Shown: piece by piece, positions 17,435-26,670 of the stretch
Layout: each line of letters opens with the position of its first letter
Position numbering within the stretch: the stretch's first letter is position 1
Assembly: GCF_001553785.1 (NCBI RefSeq)
Contig: NZ_LOJP01000001.1
Span: 5,915,978-5,979,977 of the forward strand
Source: Actinoplanes sp. TFC3
Lineage (GTDB): Bacteria > Actinomycetota > Actinomycetes > Mycobacteriales > Micromonosporaceae
DNA length: 64,000 bases
Direction of reading: 5' to 3'
Notes under the pieces: model-generated
What the model was told of the DNA's origin: nothing
Databases searched by the model: none
The model's input: the letters and a program-made list of their open reading frames with translations, nothing else
Translations under genes and position numbers: made by a program

Positions 17435-17914
17435 TTACGGCTTGGTGCTTGCGACCGGGACCTGGGTCCTGTTTCGCGGGGGTTGGCCGATCGGCGTGTT
17501 CTGGGCGGCGGCCAGCCACCATCGGCCTTCGCGTTCGACCAGCACGTAGAGGGCCATCTCCGAGAACCCGCCCGCTGCGAGGGCCTGCCGGCGGATCTGG
17601 GTCACGACGACCCCCGGTGTGGGCGCGAGGACCGACACGACTTCGAAGCGCGAGGCCGGGGCCGGGGCTGGGGTTGTCGACGGCGACTGGTTCATGAATC
17701 GACGGTGGATCGCGTTCAACTCCGTGAAGCCGGCCAGCGTTGCTCCGTACGGGCTGCCCCACAGGATGTCGGCGGCGAACCAGGCGTCGTACACGTCGGC
17801 GTCCATGGCGTTCCCGCCTAGCTGCAGTTGCGCCGCCAGCTCCGCAGCCACCGTCTCGGCAGCGGCGTGGGCCGCCGGGTCGTTCAACGCCACTCGTTGC
17901 TCGGTTCCGGTCAT
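17435..17914 (-). CDS. SnoaL-like / SgcJ-EcaC family protein
   Basis: 159-residue protein with a predicted NTF2-like cone fold: helices around AETVAAELAAQL, then DADVYDAWFAADILWGSPYG, GFTELNAIHRRFM, and strands FEVVSVLAPTPGVVVTQIRRQAL and MALYVLVEREGRWWLAAAQNTP. Proteins of this type are small enzymes or binding proteins of unknown substrate. ATG at 17914 has a GAGGA ribosome site 7 nt upstream; in-frame ATGs at 17932 and 17944 are weaker. A 16-bp palindrome upstream (17961-17976) suggests control by a dedicated regulator. Confidence 0.7.
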   Translation of the reverse strand: MTGTEQRVALNDPAAHAAAETVAAELAAQLQLGGNAMDADVYDAWFAADILWGSPYGATLAGFTELNAIHRRFMNQSPSTTPAPAPASRFEVVSVLAPTPGVVVTQIRRQALAAGGFSEMALYVLVEREGRWWLAAAQNTPIGQPPRNRTQVPVASTKP

Positions 17915-17960
17915 CGGTCGGTCCTCGCTCATGGGGTCGGGCATGCCACGACGGTAGGAG

Positions 17961-17976
17961 CTCAACCCGGGTTGAG
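17961..17976. promoter_or_regulatory. 16-bp perfect palindrome, likely operator
   Basis: CTCAACCCGGGTTGAG reads the same on both strands and lies 46 nt upstream of the SnoaL-like start. The CTCAA..TTGAG half-sites look like those bound by MerR-family regulators in actinomycetes. No such regulator gene is in the window, so the binding protein is unknown. Confidence 0.5.
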
Positions 17977-18099
17977 ATCAAGCCGTCCGGGGCCGGACCC
18001 GTCGCGGCCGGGCTCCACCCCCTCTCGTGCCAGCGGTCGAGGGCGAACCCTCTGCCGTGCACCGCGACCCTTCACAGGAGCGGGCCACCTAACGCGAAA

Positions 18100-18139
18100 C
18101 GCCGGCCCCTCCCGCCATCCAAGGCAGAAGGGGCCGGCG
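18100..18139 (-). terminator. Terminator hairpin after the lectin gene
   Basis: Perfect 11-bp stem (18100-18110 with 18129-18139, CGCCGGCCCCT and its complement) with an 18-nt loop, 12 nt beyond the stop of the ricin-type lectin gene. No T-run. Confidence 0.65.
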
Positions 18140-18151
18140 CCCGGAACGGGA

Positions 18152-19873
18152 TCAGCCCTTGATCTTCGCGACCTTCGCAGGCGGCGTCAGCTGGTGCACG
18201 TCCGCCTTGAGCCCGCCCTTCCGCTGCGTAGCGCCGGAAGCAGCAGCAGGAGCAGCCGCCCCAGGAGCAAACGTCGCCACAATCGGGAAGTCGACGTCCG
18301 TGGCCTTGCTCGGCCAGGCGATCCCGAAGCTGGCCCCGGACGGCACCGTGTACGCAAACACCGTCGGGTCGTTAGCAGCCAGGGTTTCCGTGCTTTCCGG
18401 GTCGGAGACAAGCCGCCAGGCGCCGAACGTGTCGGTGTTCGAGCCGGTCTCGTAGGACAGGTAGACCTGGCCCAGCGAGTCGCGGGCGCTGATCACCACG
18501 CGGCCGGTGGCCGGGTCGGTGGCCGCGCTGGGGGTGCCCACGGCGTTGAGACCCGCGACCGGGGTCAGCGTGGTGGCGTACGAACCGTCGGCGTTCTGTC
18601 CCTTGACCTGGATCTGACCGGCGGACGTGCGGCCCACCAGCACCGAGTCGTTGCCCGGCTTGCCCGCTACGGTGAAGCCGGTGAACGTGCCGGTGAGCTG
18701 GACCCAGTCGGATAGCTGGCCCGAGGCGAACACCGCAGTCCACAGCCGGTTGGTGGTGTCGTTGGCGAAGACCCGGACACCGGCGGCGGTGCGGACCAGC
18801 GAGGGGGTGCCGGTCAGGCTGGTGCCGCCGAGGTTGCGCCAGGCGCCGTAGGGCACCGTGGTGTTGTTGACGACCTGGGGTGCGTACCAGAGCTCACCGT
18901 TGACCACGGCGAAAGCGACGAGCGCGCCGTTGGGACCGAGTTGGCCGAGCACCGGCTGCGGGGTGAACGCTCCGCCGATGTCGTGGATGAGACCGTACGA
19001 GCCGGAGCCCTTTGCCGTCTCATCGGCCAGCTCGATGTCACCGGCGGCGGCGTCGTGGGCCAGCACCTGCACGCGGCCGTCCTGCAGCCTGGCGCTCTGG
19101 GTACGGCCGGTGTAGCCGAAGCCGTCGGTCTGGCTGTAGATCGGCTCGGGGGCGTTGGGGTCGGTGTTCTGCGGGTCGGGGTTGCGGTCGGCCAGCACGG
19201 TGAGCTGGTTGTCGACGTTGATCCAACTGTAGTGGACCGGCGCGGTGCCGCCGCTGGTCGCGGCCGTGCCCTGCACCACCGAGATCGGCTGCTTGCTGGT
19301 GAACGGGCGCGCCACAGGGGTGCCGGAGGTGGCCGGCGGCTGGAAGAACTGCTCGTTGCCCGCTGTCGTCGACGCCGAGCAGGTGTACTGGATCAGCTGA
19401 ATGTTGTCGGCAGTGCTGTTGCGCGGCAGGTTGAGGCACTTGCCGCTGCCCACGCCGACGAAGCGTACGGTCGGGCGCCCGGGGATCTCCTCGACGTGCC
19501 AGAGGTTGTTGTCGCTGGTGGCGCTGCACGTGTATTGGATGATCAGTGCGTTGTTGGCGGTCGAGGCGCTGGTCACGTTGAGGCACTTGCCCGAGCTGAC
19601 GACCTGGATCTGGTAGAACCCGCCGGATCCGGCCACCGGGACCAGCTTGAACTTGTCGTTGAGGGCCGTGGCCGAGGTCGAGCAGGTGTACTGGATGACC
19701 TTGGCGTTGTTGGCGGTGCTGTTGTTGCCGATGTTGAGGCACTTGCCGCTGTGCCCGAGCCGGAGCGTGCTGCCGGCCGCGGGTGTGGTGGCGGCCTGGG
19801 CGGCGGCTGCGGGCACGAGCACCGCACCCGCCGCCATCAGGCACAGCCCAGCCAGAGTGGACAGAGTTCGCAT
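18152..19873 (-). CDS. Secreted ricin-type (RICIN) lectin with C-terminal propeller-like domain
   Basis: 573 residues. A signal peptide of about 28 residues (MRTLSTLAGLCLMAAGAVLV, then AAAAQA cleavage) precedes a ricin-B trefoil (about 30-180) with three similar repeats, each with an SGKCLN core followed by STA(N/D)N and QYTCS. The remaining 390 residues have recurring VFANDTTNRLW- and GELWYAP-like repeats, as in sugar-binding beta-propellers (PLL type). Probably binds polysaccharide outside the cell. It follows the beta-mannosidase on the same strand after 69 nt and may be cotranscribed. No catalytic domain recognised. Confidence 0.8.
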   Translation of the reverse strand: MRTLSTLAGLCLMAAGAVLVPAAAAQAATTPAAGSTLRLGHSGKCLNIGNNSTANNAKVIQYTCSTSATALNDKFKLVPVAGSGGFYQIQVVSSGKCLNVTSASTANNALIIQYTCSATSDNNLWHVEEIPGRPTVRFVGVGSGKCLNLPRNSTADNIQLIQYTCSASTTAGNEQFFQPPATSGTPVARPFTSKQPISVVQGTAATSGGTAPVHYSWINVDNQLTVLADRNPDPQNTDPNAPEPIYSQTDGFGYTGRTQSARLQDGRVQVLAHDAAAGDIELADETAKGSGSYGLIHDIGGAFTPQPVLGQLGPNGALVAFAVVNGELWYAPQVVNNTTVPYGAWRNLGGTSLTGTPSLVRTAAGVRVFANDTTNRLWTAVFASGQLSDWVQLTGTFTGFTVAGKPGNDSVLVGRTSAGQIQVKGQNADGSYATTLTPVAGLNAVGTPSAATDPATGRVVISARDSLGQVYLSYETGSNTDTFGAWRLVSDPESTETLAANDPTVFAYTVPSGASFGIAWPSKATDVDFPIVATFAPGAAAPAAASGATQRKGGLKADVHQLTPPAKVAKIKG

Positions 19874-19942
19874 TCAAAGCCCCCGTCGCATCGAAGTACG
19901 CAGAAATCTCCCACTTCCCGGCGGTGCCTCGCAACCCCGTCC

Positions 19943-22309
19943 TCAGCCGCCGGCCACCACGTCGTTGACGCATCGCAGCACGGGTTTGCTGATCAGCGCG
20001 GCGGGGTCCAGATCGCCGGCGCCACGGATCCGGAACGTCACCGATTCGCCTGGGAGCAAAGTCACACCGGCACGGTCCACTTCGGCCGCTGGGTCGACGC
20101 GGTCGGCGTACAGCGTGAGGTCGCGCAGGGTCGTTGCGGCCGTCACGCGCACGTGCGTCTCGTCGCCGATGACCTCGACGGCAGCCTCGAACTGCGGTGC
20201 CGGCCAAGCAATATCCTTGTCCTCGGCGAAGAACCAGAAAGCCCGCTGACCGTCCGCCTCGGCCAGCAGAAAGTCGCCGGAGACGCTGACGTCCACCGTC
20301 GTGGCCGAGCCGGGAGCAACGCTCACGCCGACCGATTGCGACGAAACCTCAACCCCTTCCACGGTACGTCCAAAGATCGCCGTTTCGAGCTCCCACACGT
20401 CGCCGGAGTCGTTTACGGCAACCAGAGCGACGCCGCCCTCACGAGGCTGGAAAGTCAGCAGTCGCGGGGCAAAGGAGTGGCGCAGCGCGTACCACAAAGG
20501 CTTCTTCCGCCCGTCCCCGTCAACCGCTGCCCAGGACGTCACCGGCCAGCAATCGTTGAGTTGCCACATGATCGCGCCCATGCAGTACGGCCGCAGCGAG
20601 CGGAAGTGCTCGATTCCCAGAGACAACGCCCGCGCCTGGTTGAGCTGGGTCAGATAGTGCCAATCGTCGAAATCGCGCGGGACCGGCAGGTGGGCGTCGA
20701 GCCCGCGTTGCAGCTTCGCGTCGCCGCCGATCGCCTTCTGGTGTGCCTGCATTCCCGGCGAGTCATGGGTCAGCGGATCATCGGTGAGCGCCCGGCGCAG
20801 CGTTGCATACGTGGGCGGCGCCTGGTAGCCGAATTCGGCGGCGAAGCGCGGCCGGTATGCGCGGTACTTGGTGTAGTCGTCGGTGTTCCAGACGTCCCAG
20901 ATGTGCGTGGTCCCGTACGCCGGATCGTTGGGGTGGCGATCCGGGCTTCCCGACCAGGGGCTGCCGGGCCAGTAGAAGCGGCTCGGGTCTTCTTCGGCCA
21001 CAATGCCGGGCAGCAGGTCGAAATAGAAGCCGGCGCCCCAGGATTTACCGTCGAGTTCGGGGATCCAGCCCCAGTCGGCGTGCCCCCAGATGTTCTCGTT
21101 GTTGCCCGTCCACAGCACCAGGCTGGGATGCGAGGCAAGCCGCACCACATTCTCGCGCGCCTCGGCCGCGATCTCACTCGTGAACGGTTCTTCCTCGGGG
21201 TAGGCGGCGCAGGCGAAAAGGAAGTCCTGACCGACCAGCAGCCCGAGTTCGTCGGCGAGGCCGTAGAACTCCTCGGATTCGTAGCGGCCACCGCCCCACA
21301 CCCGCAAATAGTTGACGTTCGCGTCGATGGCCTGCTGGAAACGGTGCCGCAGCCGCTCGGGCGTGACCCGGCTGGCGAACACGTCATCGGGGATCCAGTT
21401 GACGCCCTTGACGAACACCGGCACCTCGTTGACCTGCACGGCGAAAGCGCCGTCCGCGGTGTCCACCCGTACGGTCCGGAAACCGACGCGGCGGTGCCAG
21501 GAATCGAGGCCGTCACCGAGCACCACATCGAGGTCGTAAAGCGGCTGTTCACCGAATCCCCGCGGCCACCACAACCCGGGGTCCTCGATGTCCAGACGCA
21601 CCTGCACCTCGTCATCGGTGCAGGTGAGCGTGCGTGTTTGCCCGGCGATTGTTGCGGTGAGGGTGAGCGGGCCGGGGGTGGTGCGCTCGATTCGTACCCG
21701 AAGCTCCACCACACCCCGCCCAGCCACGACCGTGACTTGCGGTCGCACCTCGGCCAGCCGGGCCGTTTGCCAGGTGTGCAAACCAATGGGCTGCCAGATT
21801 CCGGCGGTGACCAGCGTGGGCCCCCAGTCCCAGCCGAAATTGCAGGCCTGCTTGCGGATGAAGTTGAACGGCTCGGGATAGGCGTTGGGCCGATCGCCGA
21901 GCCGCTGCTGCTGCGCCTCGGCATACGTGTACGCCGACTGGAAACGGATTTCCAGGTCGTTGTCGCCCGCTTGCAGGGCCGGGCGCGCATCGAAGCGGTA
22001 ACCGCGGTGCTGGTTGGAGGTGTGCCCCACTGCGACGCCGTTCAGCATGATCGTGGCGATCGTGTCGAGCCCGTCGCACACCAGATCGGTGCGCTCCTGC
22101 CCGCCGTTCCACTCGAAGCGAGTGCGATAGACCCAATCGGTGCGCCCGATCCACGCCACCTCGGCCTCGTTCGAGCCGAGACAGGGATCCTCGATGATCC
22201 CGGCGGCGAGCAGATCGGTGTGCACAGAACCCGGCACGGTGGCGGCGACATCGGTGACGTCACCGCCGGTGAGAATCCAGCCTTCATGCAATTCCCGGTA
22301 CGACGGCAC
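19943..22309 (-). CDS. GH2 beta-mannosidase
   Basis: 788 residues, full length for cytoplasmic GH2 beta-mannosidases that cleave terminal beta-mannosides from oligosaccharides. Sugar-binding N-terminal domain (about 15-170), immunoglobulin-like domain, then the TIM barrel with WGGGRYESEEFY, the acid/base Glu in WTGNNENIWG and the nucleophile Glu in FAAEFGYQAP. GTG at 22309 was chosen because AGGAG stands 4 nt upstream; the open frame continues antisense to the permease gene but that part looks like noise. No signal peptide, so the substrate must be imported, which fits the ABC permease immediately upstream (20-nt gap). Confidence 0.92.
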   Translation of the reverse strand: MPSYRELHEGWILTGGDVTDVAATVPGSVHTDLLAAGIIEDPCLGSNEAEVAWIGRTDWVYRTRFEWNGGQERTDLVCDGLDTIATIMLNGVAVGHTSNQHRGYRFDARPALQAGDNDLEIRFQSAYTYAEAQQQRLGDRPNAYPEPFNFIRKQACNFGWDWGPTLVTAGIWQPIGLHTWQTARLAEVRPQVTVVAGRGVVELRVRIERTTPGPLTLTATIAGQTRTLTCTDDEVQVRLDIEDPGLWWPRGFGEQPLYDLDVVLGDGLDSWHRRVGFRTVRVDTADGAFAVQVNEVPVFVKGVNWIPDDVFASRVTPERLRHRFQQAIDANVNYLRVWGGGRYESEEFYGLADELGLLVGQDFLFACAAYPEEEPFTSEIAAEARENVVRLASHPSLVLWTGNNENIWGHADWGWIPELDGKSWGAGFYFDLLPGIVAEEDPSRFYWPGSPWSGSPDRHPNDPAYGTTHIWDVWNTDDYTKYRAYRPRFAAEFGYQAPPTYATLRRALTDDPLTHDSPGMQAHQKAIGGDAKLQRGLDAHLPVPRDFDDWHYLTQLNQARALSLGIEHFRSLRPYCMGAIMWQLNDCWPVTSWAAVDGDGRKKPLWYALRHSFAPRLLTFQPREGGVALVAVNDSGDVWELETAIFGRTVEGVEVSSQSVGVSVAPGSATTVDVSVSGDFLLAEADGQRAFWFFAEDKDIAWPAPQFEAAVEVIGDETHVRVTAATTLRDLTLYADRVDPAAEVDRAGVTLLPGESVTFRIRGAGDLDPAALISKPVLRCVNDVVAGG

Positions 22310-22329
22310 AGTGCTCCTAGCAGTTTCGG

Positions 22330-23193
22330 TCAGGACTTCACGGCGCCTTCCATGATCCCCCGCACGATCTGCCGCCCGCCCACGAGCAGCAGCGCGAGCA
22401 GCGGAACCGTGGCCACGAACGCACCCGCCAGCACCCGGCGGTAGATGACATAGTTTCCGCTCGCCAGGTCCGACAGTGCCACCATCGAGGTCGGGAATTC
22501 GGTGCCGTTGAGCGTGATCAGCGGCCATTGGAATTCGTTCCAGGTCGCCACGAAGGTCAGCAGCCCGAGCACCGCGAGGGCCGGGCGAATGGCCGGCAGG
22601 ATGATGCTGGCGTAGATCCGCATGGTCAGCGCGCCGTCCATCCGGGCGGATTCGACCAGTTCGTCCGGCACCGCGTGCAGGATGAACTGGCGCATGTAGA
22701 AAACGCCGAAGGCGCTCACCAGGAACGGCGTGATGACCGCGAGCAGCGTGCCGTTCCAGCCGAGCTTGCCCATCAGGATGTACAACGCCACCACGCCGAG
22801 CTGGTTGGGCACGGTCAGCGTCAGGATCACCACGACCATCAGCGGATCGCGGCCACGGAAGCGCAGTTTGGCGAAGGCGAACCCGGCCAGCGAGCAGAAG
22901 AACAGCGTCGACACGGTCACGACCGTGGAAACGATGACGCTGTTGATGAGCGAGGCGGTGAAATAGACGTCCTGCATCGTGAAGACCTCGTGCAGGTTGG
23001 TCATCAGTTGCCCGCCGGGGAGCACCGACGGCGGAATGGCCGAGACCGCCGCGTCGGTGCTCGTCGCGATGACGAACATCCAGTAGAGCGGAAACGCCGA
23101 CAACAGCAGAACGGCAGCCAGCGCGGCATAGGTGCGCAGCGTTGCGCGGGTTTCCTGGGGTGCCCGGCCCAGGTCCGAGGGTCGTTGTCTCAT
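22330..23193 (-). CDS. Carbohydrate ABC transporter permease (MalG/CUT1 type)
   Basis: 287 residues with six predicted membrane helices starting at TYAALAAVLLLSAFPLYWMF. The EAA loop reads DELVESARMDGA, the site that contacts the ATPase. The C-terminus ends in GGRQIVRGIMEGAVKS, typical of this family. ATG at 23193 overlaps the stop of the upstream permease remnant by 4 nt (ATGA). Its normal partner permease is truncated and no substrate-binding protein or ATPase is in the window, so the transporter as encoded here is probably non-functional unless complemented from elsewhere. Confidence 0.88.
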   Translation of the reverse strand: MRQRPSDLGRAPQETRATLRTYAALAAVLLLSAFPLYWMFVIATSTDAAVSAIPPSVLPGGQLMTNLHEVFTMQDVYFTASLINSVIVSTVVTVSTLFFCSLAGFAFAKLRFRGRDPLMVVVILTLTVPNQLGVVALYILMGKLGWNGTLLAVITPFLVSAFGVFYMRQFILHAVPDELVESARMDGALTMRIYASIILPAIRPALAVLGLLTFVATWNEFQWPLITLNGTEFPTSMVALSDLASGNYVIYRRVLAGAFVATVPLLALLLVGGRQIVRGIMEGAVKS

Positions 23194-23423
23194 CGTTTGC
23201 CCCCGCCCAGCCGGTTGGTGAGGAACGCGTTGACGCCGGCGATCACCAGAATGATGAGGAACAGGGCCCACGACATCGCCGCCGCGTACCCCAGATCGAG
23301 GTCCTTCCAGCCGGCCTTGTAGATGAGTTGCGCGATGGTCTGCCATTGGCTGTCCGAGCCTCCCGTCGCCGCGGCCGAGTTCTCCTGGAAAAACAGCGCG
23401 AGAATGTAACTGAACCGGATAAG
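23190..23423 (-). pseudogene. Truncated MalF-type sugar permease (C-terminal remnant)
   Basis: Only about the last 75 residues of an inner-membrane permease remain: TGGSDSQWQTIAQLIYKAGW, then LDLGYAAAMSWALFLIILVI and a final helix ending RLGGGKR. The family is normally near 300 residues with six helices, so four or five helices and the EAA loop are missing. The frame runs open to 23555, but the upstream part has no permease features. A deletion between here and the LacI gene appears to have removed the 5' part together with a solute-binding protein gene. Confidence 0.8.
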
Positions 23424-23554
23424 TTTCGGACCGTAATCCGGCTCACATCTGACTGTCAATACCGTGTTACGAGTGCGTTTCTGATGTGGGAAAACGCGCA
23501 TCCCGGGCGCTGTTCCTGCTTGACGGCCACGCAGCCTCATGGTGATGTGGGACA

Positions 23555-23568
23555 CTTAACCGATAAAG
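23555..23568. promoter_or_regulatory. Candidate LacI-type operator
   Basis: CTTAACCGATAAAG is an imperfect dyad (10 of 14 positions symmetric) around a central CG, the usual layout of LacI-family operators. It lies about 90 nt upstream of the LacI gene and close to the 5' boundary of the broken transport operon, so autoregulation is plausible. Confidence 0.35.
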
Positions 23569-23659
23569 AGTTTGGCCGCCTCCAGGGCAATATCGGCGCG
23601 CGGTAGCGTGAGAGCGCCCCACCGCGGTGGGCGCTGGAACATGAGAAAGGCGGGGGCTC

Positions 23660-24676
23660 GTGAAGCGGCCGACTATCGCGGACATCGCCCGCAAGGCCGG
23701 CGTGTCCAAGGGCGCGGTGTCATACGCCCTCAACGGCCAGCCCGGCGTGTCCGAGGCCACCCGGCGCCGCATCATGGCGATCGCCGAAGAGATCGGCTTC
23801 AACCCGCACAGCGCCGCCCGGGCCTTGTCCGGAGCCAGCTCCCGAGCGGTCGGGCTGACCCTGAGCCGCCCCGCGCGTATCCTCAGCATCGAGCCGTTCT
23901 TCATGGGCCTGATCAGCGGCTTCGAGCAGGAGCTGGCCGCCCGCTCGTACGCGCTGACCCTGCAGGTGGTGGCCAGCCCGCAAACCGAGACCGAGGTCTA
24001 CCGCCGCTGGTGGGGTGAGCGCCGGGTGGACGGCGTCTTCGTGACCGACCTGCGCGAGAACGACGTGCGCATCCCGGTGCTCAACGAACTGCAACTGCCC
24101 GCCGTGGTGCTCGGCGGCCCCGGCGACACCGGCCGACTGACCCAGCTCTGGTCCAACGACGCCGGTGCCATCCGCGAGGCAGTCGGCTACCTGATGGCCC
24201 TCGGGCACCGCCGCATCGCCCGGGTCGGCGGCCTGCCGGACCTGCTGCACACCCAGACCCGCACCCGCGCGTTCACCGAGATTTGCGCGTCCCTCGGCCT
24301 GAGCTCAGCGCTGACGGTCCCCTCGGACTACACCGGCGAGGAAGGCGGACGGGCCACCCGCCGCCTGCTCAGCGCGGGTGAACGCCCCACCGCGATCATC
24401 TACGACAACGACGTGATGGCCCTGGCCGGCCTGTCGGTGGCCCAGGAGATGGGTCTGAGCGTCCCGGCCGACCTGTCGATCGTGGCGTGGGACGACTCGC
24501 CGCTGTGCTCGCTGGTCCACCCACCGCTGACCGCCCTGAGCCGAGACATCGCCGCGTACGGCGCCCATGCCGCGCGAGCCCTGCTGGCCGCGATCGCCGG
24601 CGAACCGGTGCCGAACAGCGAGGAAGGCACCGCCCACCTGACCCCGAGAGGCAGCACGGCACCGCCCGCTTCCTGA
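23660..24676 (+). CDS. LacI-family transcriptional regulator
   Basis: 338 residues. An N-terminal helix-turn-helix (PTIADIARKAGVSKGAVSYALNG) with hinge helix HSAARALSG is followed by a periplasmic-binding-protein-like effector domain (about 60-330) with YDNDVMALAGL and VAWDDSP. Likely a sugar-responsive repressor of the adjacent mannoside transport and GH2 genes, read divergently. GTG at 23660 has a purine-rich site (AAGGCGGGGG) upstream. Confidence 0.92.
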   Translation: MKRPTIADIARKAGVSKGAVSYALNGQPGVSEATRRRIMAIAEEIGFNPHSAARALSGASSRAVGLTLSRPARILSIEPFFMGLISGFEQELAARSYALTLQVVASPQTETEVYRRWWGERRVDGVFVTDLRENDVRIPVLNELQLPAVVLGGPGDTGRLTQLWSNDAGAIREAVGYLMALGHRRIARVGGLPDLLHTQTRTRAFTEICASLGLSSALTVPSDYTGEEGGRATRRLLSAGERPTAIIYDNDVMALAGLSVAQEMGLSVPADLSIVAWDDSPLCSLVHPPLTALSRDIAAYGAHAARALLAAIAGEPVPNSEEGTAHLTPRGSTAPPAS

Positions 24677-24699
24677 GCCGGGGACGAACAGCCGCACCG

Positions 24700-25668
24700 C
24701 TAAAGCGTGCCAGAAGCAGCACCGAAGCGGTCCAGCGCCTCGATCACCACACCGCCAACCCCTCGGCCCGTGCCGTGCCCGGCCTCGTCGATCAGTTCGA
24801 GCCTCGCGTCGGGCCAGGCGTTGGCCAGGCGCCAGGGGATGCCGGCGGGGCTGCCGAGGTCGAGACGGCCGTGGACCAGGACGGCGGGGATGCCGGCGAG
24901 GCGGTGCGCCCCGGCCAGCAGCTCACCGTCGGCGAACCAGCCGTCGTGGGCCCAGTAGTGGGTGACGAGGCGGGTGAAGGTCATCCGGAACGCCGGATCG
25001 TCGTACCGGGGGTCGGGTTTGCTGCCGGGCACGTTGGAGACCAGGGCATCTTCCCAGGCGCACCAGGAACGCGCGGCCTGGTCCCGTACCGTCTCATCGG
25101 GGTCGGCCAGGAGCCGGGCGTAAGCAGCGGGCAGGTTGCCGTCACGCTCTGCCACCGGCACCGCGTCGCGGAAACGTTCCCATTGCTCGGGGAAGATGCG
25201 GCCGAGGTCGCGGGTGAGCCACCGGTGCTCGGCCGGGGTACTGGTGACGACGCTGAACAGCACAATCTCGCTGACCCGGTCCGGGTGCTTCTCGGCGTAG
25301 CCGAGGGCGAGCGCGCTGCCCCAGGATCCGCCGACCAGCAACCACTTGTCGATGTTCAGGTGGACGCGCAGCTTCTCGATGTCGCCCAGCAGGTGCGGCG
25401 TGGTGTTCGTCGACAGGTCGCTGCGCACGTCGCCCGCGTCGGGGGTGCTGCGTCCACAGCCGCGCTGGTCGAACAGGACCACCCGGTAGATCGCCGGATC
25501 GAACAGCCGCCGCCAGTCGGCGTTCGCGCCCGAGCCGGGACCACCGTGCAACACCAGCGCGGGCTTGCCGTGCGGGTTGCCGCAGCTCTCCCAGTAGACG
25601 CAGTGGCCCTCCCCGACGTCGAGCAGGCCGTGGGCGAACGGTTCGATGTCGGGATACAACTGGCTCAT
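24700..25668 (-). CDS. pip: Proline iminopeptidase
   Basis: 322-residue alpha/beta hydrolase of peptidase family S33 that removes N-terminal proline from peptides in the cytoplasm. Oxyanion motif HGGPGSG near residue 41, FDQRGCGRS, nucleophile Ser in VGGSWGS, Asp in HGRLDLGSP and His in EAGHGTG complete the triad. Length is normal. It converges with lacI with a 23-nt gap. ATG at 25668 lacks an obvious ribosome site. Confidence 0.9.
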   Translation of the reverse strand: MSQLYPDIEPFAHGLLDVGEGHCVYWESCGNPHGKPALVLHGGPGSGANADWRRLFDPAIYRVVLFDQRGCGRSTPDAGDVRSDLSTNTTPHLLGDIEKLRVHLNIDKWLLVGGSWGSALALGYAEKHPDRVSEIVLFSVVTSTPAEHRWLTRDLGRIFPEQWERFRDAVPVAERDGNLPAAYARLLADPDETVRDQAARSWCAWEDALVSNVPGSKPDPRYDDPAFRMTFTRLVTHYWAHDGWFADGELLAGAHRLAGIPAVLVHGRLDLGSPAGIPWRLANAWPDARLELIDEAGHGTGRGVGGVVIEALDRFGAASGTL

Positions 25669-25815
25669 GGCGGTGATCCAACCGTGTCACGGCTTGCCGC
25701 GCATCCCAGAATTGGCCGCGTCGCGCGGTAACGAGTCCCTGACCGCTGCATGAACCCTTCCCCCGGCTGGGCGCCGGTCGCCCGGCGAGCCCGTCCGCAT
25801 AGCAGAATGGTGATC

Positions 25816-26661
25816 ATGGACGTTATTCCCGCGGACGGGCATGTGCACAGTGAGTGGTCGTGGGATGCGCCGCTCGGGGCCATGGAGGAGACCTGCGCGC
25901 GGGCGGTGGAGATCGGGTTGCCCGCTATCGCCTTCACCGAGCATGCCGATTTCACTACGTGGAAGCTGCTCAACAAGAACATCTTCGAGGATCCGACGCG
26001 CAAGAAGCACGCGACACCCGAGGGCATGCTGGTGCCGCCCCGGCTCGACGTGGAGGGTTACCGTGAGTGCTTGGAGCGCTGCCGCGCCAAGTTCCCGGGA
26101 CTGCGGATCATCCACGGCGTCGAGCTCGGCGAGTCGCACTGGGTCCGGTCCGAGGCCTCTGCGCTGCTCCACGAGGGCGGCTTCGAACGGGTGCTCGGCT
26201 CGCTGCACTGCCTGCCCGTCGGCCCCGACGCGGTGCTTGCCGAGGTCTCCGGGATCTACCTCGACCGGCCGGCCGACCAGCTCATCCACGACTACCTGGC
26301 CGAGATCACCAAGATGATCAACGGCTCCGACCTGTTCGGCGTGCTGGCCCACCTCGATTACCCCACGCGCGCTTGGCCCGCAAGCCTGGGACCGTTCAAC
26401 CCCAGCAAATTCGAAGAGGGTTTCCGGTACGCCCTCAGCGCCCTCGCCGCCACCGATCGAGCCCTCGAGGTGAACACTCGCAACCTGCCCTTCCCGGAAC
26501 TCGTCAAGTGGTTCCGCGACGAGGGCGGCCGGGTGGTCACCTTCGGCAGCGACTCGCACCAGCCCGGCGGCATCACCCACGGCTTCCGCGAGGCCGTCGA
26601 CATGGTCGAGTCGTTCGGCTTCCGCCCCGGCCGGCACCCCTACGACCGCTGGACCGTCTAG
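25816..26661 (+). CDS. PHP-domain phosphoesterase (histidinol-phosphatase-like)
   Basis: 281 residues. PHP metal ligands are visible in order: GHVHSEWSWDAP, TEHADF, HGVELGES, LGSLHCLP, VLAHLDYP and GSDSHQPG. Closest to the HisK type of histidinol phosphatase, but no other histidine genes are near, so the substrate is uncertain. ATG at 25816 directly precedes DVIPADGHVHS; an ATG at 25807 would add three residues. Transcribed alone; converges on the following GGDEF-EAL gene with a shared hairpin between. Confidence 0.82.
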   Translation: MDVIPADGHVHSEWSWDAPLGAMEETCARAVEIGLPAIAFTEHADFTTWKLLNKNIFEDPTRKKHATPEGMLVPPRLDVEGYRECLERCRAKFPGLRIIHGVELGESHWVRSEASALLHEGGFERVLGSLHCLPVGPDAVLAEVSGIYLDRPADQLIHDYLAEITKMINGSDLFGVLAHLDYPTRAWPASLGPFNPSKFEEGFRYALSALAATDRALEVNTRNLPFPELVKWFRDEGGRVVTFGSDSHQPGGITHGFREAVDMVESFGFRPGRHPYDRWTV

Positions 26662-26670
26662 CGGCGTCGC

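Noticed and set aside
18941..22444. A very long plus-strand open frame (about 1170 codons) across the lectin and beta-mannosidase genes
   Set aside because: It is antisense to two genes with clear catalytic or repeat motifs. Its translation is dominated by Arg, Gly, Val and His with no domain, as expected from G+C-rich third positions read on the opposite strand.
19943..22528. Extended N-terminus of the beta-mannosidase up to 22528
   Set aside because: The extra 73 residues are antisense-like within the permease gene, and a good ribosome site precedes the GTG at 22309.
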